This document shows positions 55,199-64,000 of a DNA stretch of 64,000 nucleotides, one piece after another. Under the pieces are notes generated by a model. It was not told the DNA's origin, searched no databases, and was given only the letters and a program-made list of their open reading frames with translations. The translations under genes and the position numbers were made by a program. Source of the stretch: Sphingorhabdus sp. SMR4y (GTDB taxonomy: Bacteria; Pseudomonadota; Alphaproteobacteria; Sphingomonadales; Sphingomonadaceae); NCBI RefSeq assembly GCF_002218195.1, contig NZ_CP022336.1:2413001-2477000 (forward strand), written 5' to 3'. Numbering within the stretch: the first letter of the stretch is position 1; every line of letters begins with the position of its first letter.

Positions 55199-56638
55199 AT
55201 GATGAATAATAGAAAAAGCAGAAGAATAGCTCCGAAAGGCGGGATTGCGGACCGCGCCTTGCTGCTTGTGCTGGGGGTCTTCATCGTCGCTATCTGCCTG
55301 CTGGGCGGCAGCGCACGCGGCGATGCGGTGCAGCTGATTGTCCTGAGGCCGCTTGCCTGCCTGGTCGCCGGCTATGCTCTCTATCAACTGGCGGCAGGTC
55401 AACGGGGCGCGCAAAAGGTCGAGGGGCTGGTGCCGCTTTACGCGGGTCTGGCTGTTCTCGTCGTCTGGATGATCATCCAGCTCATCCCCCTGCCCTATCA
55501 GCTGTGGTCGGAACTGCCGGGCCGGGGCCTGATCGCGAGGCTCGATGCCGCCGGCGACCAGAGCGGCTTGTGGCGCCCGATATCCTTTTCGCCTTCCCGG
55601 ACGGCCAATTCGCTGGCCGCATTGATCGTGCCGCTGGCGGCAGTTCTGCTATACCATGTCTACCCCAACGCGCGCAAAAAGGACTTTCTCTCGCTGATCA
55701 TCCTGATCGCGGTCTGCAACGCGCTGCTCGGCATCCTGCAGATCCTCGGCCCCAGCGGCGGGCCTCTCTATTTTTATGAATTCACCAATTCATCCGAAGC
55801 GGTCGGATTTTTTGCCAACCGCAATCACTCCAGTGTTTTTTCTGCGGTGGCGCTGCTGATCATAAGTTATATGCATGCACAAAATTGGCGCTTCTTCGGC
55901 GTCAATACAAAATATACCAGCATGGCCTTGGTCACGTTCTATCTGCTCATTTTTCTATCTTCCATCCTGAACGGTTCGCGTGCCGGTTTCCTGTGTGGCG
56001 GCATCGCGCTGTTCATCGGACTGATATTATACAACCTGAAACCCGTGGATGCCGCGGGCCACAGGAAAAAGCAGGGTAACGGGATTGCGTCGATCATCGG
56101 TTCGGTCGCGATCGTCGCGTTCAGCGTGCTGCTGGTCCTGCTGTTCTTTGTTTCCGATCGCGTCCCGGCCATCACCCGTCTGATCGAATCGGACAATATG
56201 TCGAACCTGAGGACCAGCGCGATGCCGACCCTGCTTGACATGATCGCTACCTATTGGCCCTTCGGTACCGGCTTCGGCACGTTCGACAAGGTCTATTTCA
56301 TCCACGAGCCGGACGAATTGCTGATGCCCAGCTATTTCAACCAGGCGCATAATGACTGGCTGCAGATTCTCATTGAGGGCGGGGTTCTGGCGGGGCTGCT
56401 GGCCCTCGCCGCTGTCTTCTTCTATCTTGTGTCCGTGCTGAAGCTGTTCGCGGCAGCATCCCGTAATCCTGCGCATCTCTACTTCTGGTTCGGCATCATG
56501 GTCATATTGGCCGTTGCCAGTCTGGTGGATTATCCGTTGCGGACGCCCTTGTTCAGTGCGGTAGCGGTCTGGATCGTGGCCTTGCTGTTTACGGCCCGGC
56601 GCAATCCTGAAGCCCTCGGCTTCAGCGGAAGGCCATGA
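55199..56638 (+). CDS. O-antigen ligase / Wzy-type polymerase family membrane protein
   Basis: A 479-residue protein with about 10-12 helices (ALLLVLGVFIVAICLLGG; LAVLVVWMIIQLIPLPYQL; MALVTFYLLIFLSSILNGSR). The periplasmic loop has the Wzy_C-type segment YWPFGTGFGTFDKVYF and FNQAHNDWLQILIEGG. It would polymerise or transfer lipid-linked glycan repeat units. ATG 55199 (or 55202) precedes the first helix. It leads the plus-strand polysaccharide genes. Confidence 0.85.
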   Translation: MMNNRKSRRIAPKGGIADRALLLVLGVFIVAICLLGGSARGDAVQLIVLRPLACLVAGYALYQLAAGQRGAQKVEGLVPLYAGLAVLVVWMIIQLIPLPYQLWSELPGRGLIARLDAAGDQSGLWRPISFSPSRTANSLAALIVPLAAVLLYHVYPNARKKDFLSLIILIAVCNALLGILQILGPSGGPLYFYEFTNSSEAVGFFANRNHSSVFSAVALLIISYMHAQNWRFFGVNTKYTSMALVTFYLLIFLSSILNGSRAGFLCGGIALFIGLILYNLKPVDAAGHRKKQGNGIASIIGSVAIVAFSVLLVLLFFVSDRVPAITRLIESDNMSNLRTSAMPTLLDMIATYWPFGTGFGTFDKVYFIHEPDELLMPSYFNQAHNDWLQILIEGGVLAGLLALAAVFFYLVSVLKLFAAASRNPAHLYFWFGIMVILAVASLVDYPLRTPLFSAVAVWIVALLFTARRNPEALGFSGRP

Positions 56639-56800
56639 CCGAACGCGGTTTTGGCCTTGGTCCGGCCGGGAAATTTCCCGGTCAACCGGTCCCGGAGAGC
56701 GCAACTTCATCACCCGTTCGGAAATAGCGATGGATCGAGGTTGCCTAATCGCGAATTGCTGTTTACGGCTGAATTCCGTTGTGTGGATCAGAGAGTGAAA

Positions 56801-57508
56801 ATGAAAATCCAATTGAAACAATTGTTCATTTTAGCGGTATCGGGGGCTCTGCTGAGCGCTTGTGCAACCGCACCGATCGGCATGTCGAATGATATCGAGC
56901 TGACCACTCTGGAAGAGCTTCCCGTCAGCACGACCGCCTCGCCCTATCAGGTTCGTCCGCTGGAAACACTGGAAATCGCTGTCTTCGGTTCAGAGCTGCT
57001 GTCCGGCACCTATCTTCCGGATGAGCAGGGACGACTCAATTTTCCTCTGATTGGTCTGGTCGAAACAGACGGTCTGACGCCGTCGGGTGTCGAGGATGTG
57101 ATCGAGAACAGATTGCGCGGGCAATATATTCTCAATCCGCAGGTTACCGTTCGTCCGACCAAATTGCCGGAACTGACGGTTTCGATCGGCGGTGAAGTGA
57201 AAAAACCGGGAACCTATACATCCTCCAACTCGCCCACTTTGCTGCGCGCGGTCTATAATGCCGGCGGCTTGTCGGAGTTTGCGAAATCCCATGAAGTTCT
57301 GGTATCGCGGATGGTCGATGGCCAGAAATATATCGGTGTCTACAATCTGACAGCGATCGAGCGTGGCAATTATCCCGATCCCGCTATTTATCCGAATGAC
57401 GTGATTGCTGTTGGCGATTCGCCTTCGAAACGCTTCTTGCAGAGCGTATTGGCTTATGTTCCCCTTTTAACAAATACTGCTGTTCTGATCGACAGAGTAG
57501 CTCGATAG
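56801..57508 (+). CDS. Polysaccharide export lipoprotein (Wza-like)
   Basis: A 235-residue outer membrane lipoprotein. The signal peptide ends in lipobox LLSAC (about 18-22). The Poly_export domain (YQVRPLETLEIAVFGSELL, DEQGRLNFPLIGLVE) is followed by a SLBB domain (LTVSIGGEVKKPGTYTSSNS). It forms the export channel for the polysaccharide, with the Wzc-like kinase encoded 12 nt downstream. ATG 56801 is chosen because it gives the signal peptide. Confidence 0.92.
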   Translation: MKIQLKQLFILAVSGALLSACATAPIGMSNDIELTTLEELPVSTTASPYQVRPLETLEIAVFGSELLSGTYLPDEQGRLNFPLIGLVETDGLTPSGVEDVIENRLRGQYILNPQVTVRPTKLPELTVSIGGEVKKPGTYTSSNSPTLLRAVYNAGGLSEFAKSHEVLVSRMVDGQKYIGVYNLTAIERGNYPDPAIYPNDVIAVGDSPSKRFLQSVLAYVPLLTNTAVLIDRVAR

Positions 57509-57520
57509 GTTGATTGAATA

Positions 57521-59662
57521 ATGGCGACGAACCTCCAACCTGCGCGATCAGCCGGTGATCGTGATGATTTTGAAACGGCCGCTTCGGATTCCATAAGTCT
57601 CCACGATCTGGAGCGTTTCTGGCAGCAGGCGATCAATCTGCGCTATGTGATCCTGGCCATCATTGTCTTTACGCTGATCGTCGGTCTGATCATGACACTG
57701 CTGCAGACACCGCTCTACAGATCGACTGCGCGCATCGAGATCAGCCAGATCGAATCCGATGTGACCAATATCGGTGATGTGCAGTTGCAGAATATTGCCA
57801 AGGATCGCCAGTATTTTGCGACGCAATATGAGTTGCTCCAGTCCCGCAGCCTCGCAAGCCGGGTTGTCAGCGCCGGTAATCTGACCCGAGACAAAAATTT
57901 CCTGGAGGCGTTCGGACTGGGTGAAAAAGCTCCTTCGGAAGCGACGGCGGCCAAAATTGTCCTGTCGAACATCACCATTGCGCCGATTGAATTTTCGAGC
58001 CTGGTAGATATCAGTTTTTCCAGTCCGGATCCCAAATTGTCTGCCTCCATTGCCAATCTCTGGGCCCAGGAATTCCTGGGCATGAATTTTGACAAGAGAT
58101 TTGGCTCCAACGTTCAGGCCCAGAAATTTCTTGGCGACCAGATTTCCGAAATGCGGGAGAAGCTCGAACGTTCTGAACAAGAACTGATCGACTATGCCAA
58201 CGCAAACGAGATTGTGAATATCACTCCGATCACGTCAGAAGACGGATCCACAGGCGGTGGCCAGACTTTGGCTTCGTCCGAGCTCTCGGCGTTAAGTGGT
58301 GATCTGGCGCGCGCGACCGCCGCACGGATCGAGGCGGAAAGCGCTTTGCGGGCAAGCGCGACGGCAGCCGGCGCCGGAGGCGCAACGACGACCCTCAAAT
58401 CCCGCTTGTCCGAAGTGCAGGCCAAGCTTGCCAGCCTGCGGTCCCAATTTGGCCCGTCCTATCCGCAGATCGTCGCCCTGGAAGCAGAAGAGGCTTCGTT
58501 GAAATCCTCGATGCAGGGCGCTTCGAATGACATATCCCGGGAATTGCGGGCGAATTTGCAGAAGGCCCTGCTTCAGGAGCAGGGTTTGCAGAGAGAATTT
58601 GACCGCGCCAAATCCGGCTATCTGGGCCAGCAGGGGCAGGGCGTCCGGTACGGAATATTGAAACGCGAAGTCGATACCAACCGTCAGCTCTATGATGCGC
58701 TGCTGCAGCGGTTCAAGGAAGTCGGTGTTGTCGGCGCGGGCGAAAATAACATGGTCGTGGTCGACAAGGCCGAAATCGCGCGGCAGCCCTACGAACCGTC
58801 TCTCACCCGCAATCTGTTGCTGGCCTTTCTGTTCGGCACCTTTGCCAGCGGCGCACTGGTCATCCTTCGCGAAACGATGGACCAGAGTATCCGCAACCCG
58901 TCAGACGTGAAGCGGGTCCTCGATCTGCCGGTTCTGGGTCTCATTCCGCTGATCCCGGAGGGCGCTGTCCATGAACAGCTCGGGGACAAGAAGTCCGAAC
59001 TGAACGAAGCCTATCAGGCGACCCGGACCAACCTGACCTTCCTGACGGACAAGGGCGCTCCGGCGACCCTGATGTTCACCAGTACGCGACCCGATGAAGG
59101 CAAGACCCTCACCGGGGTCGCCGTGGCCGAAAGCTTCGGTCATCTGGGTAAGCGCGTATTGTACATCGATGCCGATCTGCGCAATTCCGGCTTGCACGAA
59201 ATTTTTGACAATGTGCCCCAGCCGGGCGTGGGATTGAGCGGCTATCTGGCCGGGAACGACGATTTTGCGAAAAGCATCGTTGCGCTGGATTCGCACCCGT
59301 TCGATATTCTGCCGAGTGGTAGAAAACCGCCCAATCCCGGTGAATTGCTGGCCGGTAACCGATTGCAGTTGCTGCTCGAACAGCTCAGCACCCGATATGA
59401 TCATGTCATCATTGATAGTCCGCCGGTTCTGGGATTGGCCGATGCTCTTGAAATTGCGTCAGTCGTCGACGGCGTCGTCTTTGTGGTGGAAGCCAATAGC
59501 GGCAAGATCCGGACCATTCAGCAGGCTCTGAGCAGACTCGAAACAAGCGGCGCTCGTATATTCGGAGCGATTGTCACGAAGCTGGACGACCGGAACCAGA
59601 CCTATGGCTACGGCTATGGTTATGGTTACGGACACAGCTATGGTGACAAAGACGATAGCTGA
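57521..59662 (+). CDS. Polysaccharide co-polymerase / tyrosine autokinase (Wzc/GumC-like)
   Basis: A 713-residue inner-membrane BY-kinase. A Wzz domain with helix YVILAIIVFTLIVGLIMTLL lies near 43-62, a long periplasmic coiled coil follows, and the second helix is NLLLAFLFGTFASGALVIL. The cytoplasmic kinase has Walker A STRPDEGKT, A' VLYIDADLR and B VIIDSPPVLG. The C-terminus is a tyrosine cluster (TYGYGYGYGYGHSYGDKDD) for autophosphorylation. It regulates chain length and export with the Wza-like protein. Confidence 0.94.
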   Translation: MATNLQPARSAGDRDDFETAASDSISLHDLERFWQQAINLRYVILAIIVFTLIVGLIMTLLQTPLYRSTARIEISQIESDVTNIGDVQLQNIAKDRQYFATQYELLQSRSLASRVVSAGNLTRDKNFLEAFGLGEKAPSEATAAKIVLSNITIAPIEFSSLVDISFSSPDPKLSASIANLWAQEFLGMNFDKRFGSNVQAQKFLGDQISEMREKLERSEQELIDYANANEIVNITPITSEDGSTGGGQTLASSELSALSGDLARATAARIEAESALRASATAAGAGGATTTLKSRLSEVQAKLASLRSQFGPSYPQIVALEAEEASLKSSMQGASNDISRELRANLQKALLQEQGLQREFDRAKSGYLGQQGQGVRYGILKREVDTNRQLYDALLQRFKEVGVVGAGENNMVVVDKAEIARQPYEPSLTRNLLLAFLFGTFASGALVILRETMDQSIRNPSDVKRVLDLPVLGLIPLIPEGAVHEQLGDKKSELNEAYQATRTNLTFLTDKGAPATLMFTSTRPDEGKTLTGVAVAESFGHLGKRVLYIDADLRNSGLHEIFDNVPQPGVGLSGYLAGNDDFAKSIVALDSHPFDILPSGRKPPNPGELLAGNRLQLLLEQLSTRYDHVIIDSPPVLGLADALEIASVVDGVVFVVEANSGKIRTIQQALSRLETSGARIFGAIVTKLDDRNQTYGYGYGYGYGHSYGDKDDS

Positions 59663-59691
59663 GCGATGGCCAACGCGCTGATCCCGCCAAG

Positions 59692-60849
59692 ATGAACTGG
59701 CTGAAAGCAAGCCTTCTTTCTGTCGGGACCGCCAGTCTGGGCGGCGTGTTGGCGATGCAGGCATTCACCAATGTTTTGGCCAACGATCAACCCGGCCTTG
59801 CCGCGGGAGCTTTTCCGCTGAACGGTTTTGCGATGGAGCGCGTTGCTCTGGATCGCCTCAACAGCCAGACTGATGAAACGCTTGCACCTCTGGCCAGAGA
59901 GGTGCTGAAGCAGGAGCCACTGTCTCCGGTATCGTGGACCATATTGGCCCTTGAGCAGCAGGATGCGGCCCAAAAAGACGAGATATTGCTGGCCGCGTCG
60001 GACCTTAATCGCCGAACCCTCATGTTGCAGTCCAACCTGCTGCTTTTATATGCGTCGCGAGATGATTTCGCCAACAGCATCGCCGTGCTCAACCAGATAT
60101 TGACCGTGTCGCCGGAGCAGGAAGAAACCATGTTTCCGATCCTGATACAGGCGCTGAAGGACGAACGGTCGGTTCCGGAATTTGTCGAGGCGCTGAACAA
60201 CAAGCCGGACTGGGCGGATTCGTTTCTGAAGGCCGCGGCAGGGGATCGCGACGCGCTCGCCAATCTGGCGCGCTTGCGGATGCTCCTGTTTGACAAATTT
60301 CTCGTCAAACCCGACACCGACAAATCCATTATAGACGCACTGGTCAGGGCAGGTGATCTCGATTCAGCGACAGCGCTATATCGCAAAATCTCGGGGATAT
60401 CCTCTAGCGGACCGGCCCCTTCGGCGAAGCGGCAGCAACGGCTCGACTGGGGCACAGAAATGCCTCCGTTTGACTGGTGGCTCAACAGGGGTTCCGGAGA
60501 GCGTGCGCAGATCGTCGATGAGCCGGAACGGCTGGAATTTTTTGTCAGGCGGGGCAAGGCGGGGGTTTTGGCTGAACGGATCGTGTCCGTACCGCAATCG
60601 TTCACGCTGACGATAGAGCATGATGTCTCGCCGGTGGAGCAGCTTGGAGATGTGCGGTTCGCGCTTCAGTGTGAAAAAACCAAGACCCGTTTCTTTGATC
60701 GCCCGCTGACGAAAAGTCCGAGCAAATATTCCGTTGGCCCGATTCCAACAGACTGCGCGGTTGTCCGCCTGTCCCTGCTGGCGCGGGCCTGGTCCGACAA
60801 GGAGAATCTGAACGGCCAGATCCATTCGATTCACATCAGCGCGCGCTGA
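59692..60849 (+). CDS. Hypothetical exported helical-repeat protein of the polysaccharide locus
   Basis: A 385-residue protein with an N-terminal signal or anchor (LKASLLSVGTASLGGVLAM). An alpha-helical region at about 40-230 has TPR-like spacing (SWTILALEQQDAAQKDEILL, DFANSIAVLNQILTVSPEQE), and a predicted beta-rich C-terminal domain follows. It begins 29 nt after the tyrosine kinase, so it is probably co-transcribed. No family was recognised. It may assist glycan assembly or export. Confidence 0.65.
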   Translation: MNWLKASLLSVGTASLGGVLAMQAFTNVLANDQPGLAAGAFPLNGFAMERVALDRLNSQTDETLAPLAREVLKQEPLSPVSWTILALEQQDAAQKDEILLAASDLNRRTLMLQSNLLLLYASRDDFANSIAVLNQILTVSPEQEETMFPILIQALKDERSVPEFVEALNNKPDWADSFLKAAAGDRDALANLARLRMLLFDKFLVKPDTDKSIIDALVRAGDLDSATALYRKISGISSSGPAPSAKRQQRLDWGTEMPPFDWWLNRGSGERAQIVDEPERLEFFVRRGKAGVLAERIVSVPQSFTLTIEHDVSPVEQLGDVRFALQCEKTKTRFFDRPLTKSPSKYSVGPIPTDCAVVRLSLLARAWSDKENLNGQIHSIHISAR

Positions 60850-60926
60850 ATGCGGTGACCGCCTGCGGGCGGTTCACAGCGACATCGAAATTGGGCTCAT
60901 CGATCGCCGGTTGTCAGGTCTTCCGC

Positions 60927-62060
60927 CTAGCGGCTTCTATCCAGCAGGTTTTCGATCCGCTGGATTACCTCGTCTTGCTGCTCATCGCTCATGTCGCTTC
61001 CCGAGGGCAGGCACAGGCCATTGGCAAACAGCGCTTCGTCAACTCCGGTGCCATGATAGGGGGATCCGGCGTAAAGCGGTTGCATGTGCATCGGTTTCCA
61101 CAAAGGCCGCGCCTCGATTTCATGCTCTAGCAACATCAGACGAATATCCTCGCGAGACACGCCTGTCTCTTCCGGATCAATGGTCAGGGCCGTGAGCCAG
61201 CGGGTCGAGCGATGCCCGTCGGGTTCCGGCATGAAGGAGATGCCAGGTCGGGACAAGGTTGCGCGATAACGCTCGCAGATTGCCCGCCGCCGGGCCACGC
61301 GATCATCCAGAACCTCCATCTGCCCGAGACCGATCGCGGCACAGATATTCGACAGCCGGTAATTGTAACCGAAGGTGGAATGTTCGTAATGGGGGGCAGG
61401 ATCGCGCGCCTGGGTGGCGAGAAAGCGCGCCTGGTCGGCCCAGTCCTTGTGCCGGGTAACCAGCATGCCGCCGCCCGACGTGGTGATGATCTTGTTGCCG
61501 TTAAAGGACAGGATCGCCGCGTCGCCGCCGGTTCCGGCCTTGCGCCCCTCGCGATAGGCCGCGCCCAGACTCTCGGCGCTGTCGAGAACGAGCCGGATAT
61601 CATATTGTGCCGCCAGCGCTTCGAGCGCGTCGAGATCAACGGACTGACCATAGAGATCGGTCGGAACAATGGCTTTCGGCAGGCGGCCGTCCCGATCTGC
61701 AACGGCCAGTTCTTCGGTGAGTCGCGCGATATCGATGGTCCAGCTGGCCGGATCGAGATCGAAAAACCGGGGCGTGGCGCCAAGATAGTTGACCGGAAAT
61801 ATACCGCCGGCAAATGTCATGGATGAAATCCAGACCTCGTCGCCGGTGCCGACTCCGGCAATGCGCAATGCCAGATGCAGGGCAGCCGATCCGGAAGACA
61901 GGCCGACACAATGCAGGTCGCCACCGAGATAGTCCGAGACAGAAGCCTCAAAAGCCTCGAGCTGCGGCCCCAGGGGGGCGACAAAATTCGAGGCGAAGGC
62001 TTGTGCTACATAATCCTGTTCCGTGCCTGACATATGGGGGCGTGATAGATAGATGCGCAT
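60927..62060 (-). CDS. DegT/DnrJ/EryC1 sugar aminotransferase (PglE-like)
   Basis: A 377-residue PLP aminotransferase. The PLP lysine lies in LSFNGNKIITTSGGGML, with GLSSGSAALHLALR and FGYNYRLSNICAAIGLGQME as family signatures. Enzymes of this group put an amino group on a 4-keto-6-deoxy nucleotide sugar. It lies 2 nt after the PglD-like acetyltransferase, which would acetylate the product. The nucleotide-sugar dehydratase (PglF-type) is not in the window. Confidence 0.88.
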   Translation of the reverse strand: MRIYLSRPHMSGTEQDYVAQAFASNFVAPLGPQLEAFEASVSDYLGGDLHCVGLSSGSAALHLALRIAGVGTGDEVWISSMTFAGGIFPVNYLGATPRFFDLDPASWTIDIARLTEELAVADRDGRLPKAIVPTDLYGQSVDLDALEALAAQYDIRLVLDSAESLGAAYREGRKAGTGGDAAILSFNGNKIITTSGGGMLVTRHKDWADQARFLATQARDPAPHYEHSTFGYNYRLSNICAAIGLGQMEVLDDRVARRRAICERYRATLSRPGISFMPEPDGHRSTRWLTALTIDPEETGVSREDIRLMLLEHEIEARPLWKPMHMQPLYAGSPYHGTGVDEALFANGLCLPSGSDMSDEQQDEVIQRIENLLDRSR

Positions 62061-62062
62061 GA

Positions 62063-62689
62063 TCAGTCCTTGATTAATGGCCGGGCCGGATTGCCGACAA
62101 CGGTTTCTCCGGCCGCCACATCGCGAGTGACTACCGCGCCCATGCCGACGGTGGCACCGGCGCCAATGGAGATACCTTGCCGCACTATCGCGCCGGAACC
62201 GATATAGGCATGTTCGCCGATTGTGACATTACCATTGGCCTTTGCACCCGGCGCGAAAGTCACATAATCGGCGACCACGCAGTCATGTTCGACATAGGAA
62301 TAGAGATTGGCGTGGAAACACCGCCCGATCGAGATATTCGATGTCAGCGTCACAAACGGCGAGAGACAGGCGCCCGGACCGATCGCCACTTCGTCCATCT
62401 GCACGACCGATGCCGCCCGTGCTTCGACCAGTGGAATATCTGCTGCGGCACATTTATCAGCCAGACGCTGACGGGTTTGCGAATCCGCGATGGCAATCGA
62501 CACCGCCTTGTCGCGATTTTTGCGCTCCAGAAAAGCGGTCCAGTCGACTATATCCTGTCCGTTCACCCGGCCGGGTGCCTGGCCGTCATCGATGAACAGC
62601 AGCTCGGCTCCGGGATATTGTTCGCGCAACAGCGGCAGGATTCCGCGGCCGCACCCGGATGCGCCATAGACGCCAATCAGCCGCGTCAT
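62063..62689 (-). CDS. Sugar O/N-acetyltransferase (NeuD/PglD-like)
   Basis: A 208-residue protein. The N-terminal Rossmann-like domain (LIGVYGASGCGRGILPLL) leads into a left-handed beta-helix with hexapeptide repeats (VTIGEHAYIGSGAIVRQG, ISIGAGATVGMGAVVTRD). The SYVEHDCVV segment has the catalytic His of PglD. It probably N-acetylates a UDP-4-amino-sugar. It overlaps the sugar transferase by 4 nt (ATGA). Confidence 0.85.
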   Translation of the reverse strand: MTRLIGVYGASGCGRGILPLLREQYPGAELLFIDDGQAPGRVNGQDIVDWTAFLERKNRDKAVSIAIADSQTRQRLADKCAAADIPLVEARAASVVQMDEVAIGPGACLSPFVTLTSNISIGRCFHANLYSYVEHDCVVADYVTFAPGAKANGNVTIGEHAYIGSGAIVRQGISIGAGATVGMGAVVTRDVAAGETVVGNPARPLIKD

Positions 62690-63282
62690 GATCGCGGGCC
62701 CGTAAATTTTGGCATGGTCGCTTCCCCTGCTGCCGAGATACCTTCGCGTTTCAGCACCTTGCGGACTGTCAGCCAGATGATCTTCAGATCGAGCCAGAGG
62801 CTGCGGTTGTCAACATACCAGACATCGAGCGCGAATTTTTCGTCCCATGAAATTGCGTTGCGGCCATTGATTTGCGCCCAGCCGGTGACGCCGGGACGGA
62901 CATTATGCCGGCGCGCCTGTTCGGCCGAATAGAGCGGCAGATATTCCATCAGCAACGGACGGGGACCGACAAGGCTCATATCGCCTTTCAGCACATTCCA
63001 CAGTTCCGGCAGTTCGTCGAGCGAGCTGGATCTGAGGCTACGGCCGAGCGGGGTCAGCCGTTCCGTATCGGGCAAGGCCTGGCCGTCCGGACCGGTTGCG
63101 TCGCGCATGGTCCGGAATTTCATCATTTCGAACGGCTTGCCATCCTTGCCGGGCCTGATCTGGCGGAATAGCACAGGCGACCCCATCCCCCGCCGGATCA
63201 GGATCACCAGGATCAGCAATAGCGGCGCCAGAAGGGTCAGACCGATGGCGGCGGCCACTATGTCGAACAGGCGCTTTATCAT
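62686..63282 (-). CDS. Initiating sugar-phosphate transferase (PglC-like)
   Basis: A 198-residue monotopic phosphoglycosyl transferase. It has the N-terminal re-entrant helix (FDIVAAAIGLTLLAPLLLIL), FEMMKFRTM, LRSSSLDELPELWNVLKGD with the catalytic Asp-Glu pair, and RPGVTGWAQINGRN. It moves a sugar phosphate from UDP to undecaprenyl phosphate to start a repeat unit. Short length without a long N-terminal part fits PglC-type small enzymes. Confidence 0.92.
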   Translation of the reverse strand: MIKRLFDIVAAAIGLTLLAPLLLILVILIRRGMGSPVLFRQIRPGKDGKPFEMMKFRTMRDATGPDGQALPDTERLTPLGRSLRSSSLDELPELWNVLKGDMSLVGPRPLLMEYLPLYSAEQARRHNVRPGVTGWAQINGRNAISWDEKFALDVWYVDNRSLWLDLKIIWLTVRKVLKREGISAAGEATMPKFTGPRS

Positions 63283-63429
63283 GAGCGCACGGTGTCCCGA
63301 TCCGTGCCGGGGATCATGTGGGTGCCTATCACAGGCTGGATTGGAATGGGACGCGGACCGGCTTGCGGCGTGTCGGCATCTGAAATTTTCACGCCATATT
63401 CCCCTGTGCGATCCCGTCCATATCTCCGC

Positions 63430-64000
63430 CTATGCCCCCTGTGTCTCGCCCTCGATCACCGCGATCATGTCCCGGTTCACCCGGTGCACATCAAACCGCT
63501 GTTTCGCCAGACGATGGGACGCCTCTGACATCTTTAGCAATTCTTCGCAAGACGCGCTGGCCAGCTTGTCCATGGCCTGTGCCAGGGCTGCGGCATCGCG
63601 CGGTGGGACGAGGATGCCGTTATTCTCTCCGTCCAGGGTTTCGCGGCAACCCGGCATGTCGGTGGTGATGATAAGCCGGCCGAGGGCTAGAGCTTCAAGC
63701 AGCGAGCGGGGAACCCCTTCGCGATAATAGCTGGGCAGAACCACCACATGGGCTGCCTGCATCAGCGGCCGTACATCGGCGACCTGACCATGCCAGGTCA
63801 GCACTTGCTCCGCCTGCCAGCGGTCGATCTCGTCGGCGGTCACGCTGTCCGGATTGCTGTCGAGCCCGCCGATCAGGTCGAACTGCACTTGCGGATGACA
63901 TTCGCGGGTGCGGCGCGCCGCCTCGGCAAATTCGCGCACGCCTTTTGAGGCAATCATCCGTGCAACCAGCACGAAGCGCAGCGGCCCGTCGGGCAGCGGT
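63430..64000 (-). CDS. Glycosyltransferase family 1 (partial)
   Basis: The C-terminal 190 or so residues of a GT-B enzyme whose start lies beyond the window. FVLVARMIASKGVREFAEAA is the start of the donor domain. VVLPSYYREGVPRSLLEALA contains the nucleotide-sugar E-x7-E region. It is 147 nt upstream of the PglC-like gene on the same strand and would add the next sugar to the lipid-linked glycan. Confidence 0.88.
   Translation of the reverse strand, partial: PLPDGPLRFVLVARMIASKGVREFAEAARRTRECHPQVQFDLIGGLDSNPDSVTADEIDRWQAEQVLTWHGQVADVRPLMQAAHVVVLPSYYREGVPRSLLEALALGRLIITTDMPGCRETLDGENNGILVPPRDAAALAQAMDKLASASCEELLKMSEASHRLAKQRFDVHRVNRDMIAVIEGETQGA

Noticed and set aside
1-64000. CRISPR array or restriction/defence system
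   Set aside because: No regularly spaced direct repeats, cas-like genes, or recognisable defence proteins were found in the window.

Overview
This window looks like chromosomal DNA of a GC-rich alphaproteobacterium of the order Sphingomonadales. The evidence is the TonB-dependent receptor, the DUF1134 (EipA-like) envelope protein, the ftsE-ftsX and prs neighbourhoods, the CCCAGCGAAGGCTGGG-type intergenic hairpins, and the many catabolic Rieske oxygenases and KstD-like flavoproteins. No 16S rRNA is present, so genus is not claimed.

Region 1 (about 1-21030) is an accessory catabolic block. It holds the lower meta-cleavage pathway on the minus strand (2-oxopent-4-enoate hydratase, acetaldehyde dehydrogenase, 4-hydroxy-2-oxovalerate aldolase) with a divergent IclR regulator. 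Beside it lie a cis-dihydrodiol dehydrogenase, a meta-cleavage-product hydrolase, a CoA ligase and a TonB receptor. Two Rieske oxygenase alpha subunits, an Old Yellow Enzyme/FadH-type reductase, two KstD-like flavoproteins and two TetR regulators follow. Together they suggest uptake, ring oxidation and side-chain activation of an aromatic or polycyclic (possibly steroid- or terpenoid-like) substrate ending in pyruvate and acyl-CoA. The ring-cleavage dioxygenase, oxygenase beta subunit, ferredoxin and reductase are not in the window. The most striking feature is a promoter-plus-leader cassette present three times (near 11290-11375 +, 16281-16362 -, 17470-17556 +). Each copy has an AT-rich element, a -35, a 16-nt spacer, a -10, and exactly 37 nt to an ATG with a second ATG at codon 6. 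In one copy the leader ORF is the N-terminus of a Rieske oxygenase; in the other two it is a short upstream ORF abutting or overlapping the next gene.

Region 2 (about 21030-24063) is a mobile module: DUF3489, DUF2924 and a large serine recombinase, next to the 3' end of tRNA-Leu(GAG). It separates the catabolic block from core genes.

Region 3 (24300-54500) is core genome: a zinc-ribbon membrane protein, ftsEX, a YdcF protein, plsC, small envelope/stress proteins, two MFS transporters, hisC-tyrA divergent from metX-metW, prfC, pheST, rplT-rpmI, a prs-DsbB-like-hisN-araC set, nadE-gltX, tonB behind a Zur-like palindrome, ribD-ribE and an eipA homologue.

Region 4 (54700-64000) begins with tRNA-Ser(GCT) and is an exopolysaccharide locus. 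On the plus strand are a Wzy/O-antigen-ligase-like polymerase, a Wza-like exporter, a Wzc-like tyrosine autokinase and an unknown helical-repeat protein. On the minus strand are PglE-, PglD- and PglC-like proteins (aminotransferase, acetyltransferase, initiating sugar-phosphate transferase) and a glycosyltransferase cut by the window end. This suggests a glycan started on an N-acetylated amino-deoxy sugar.
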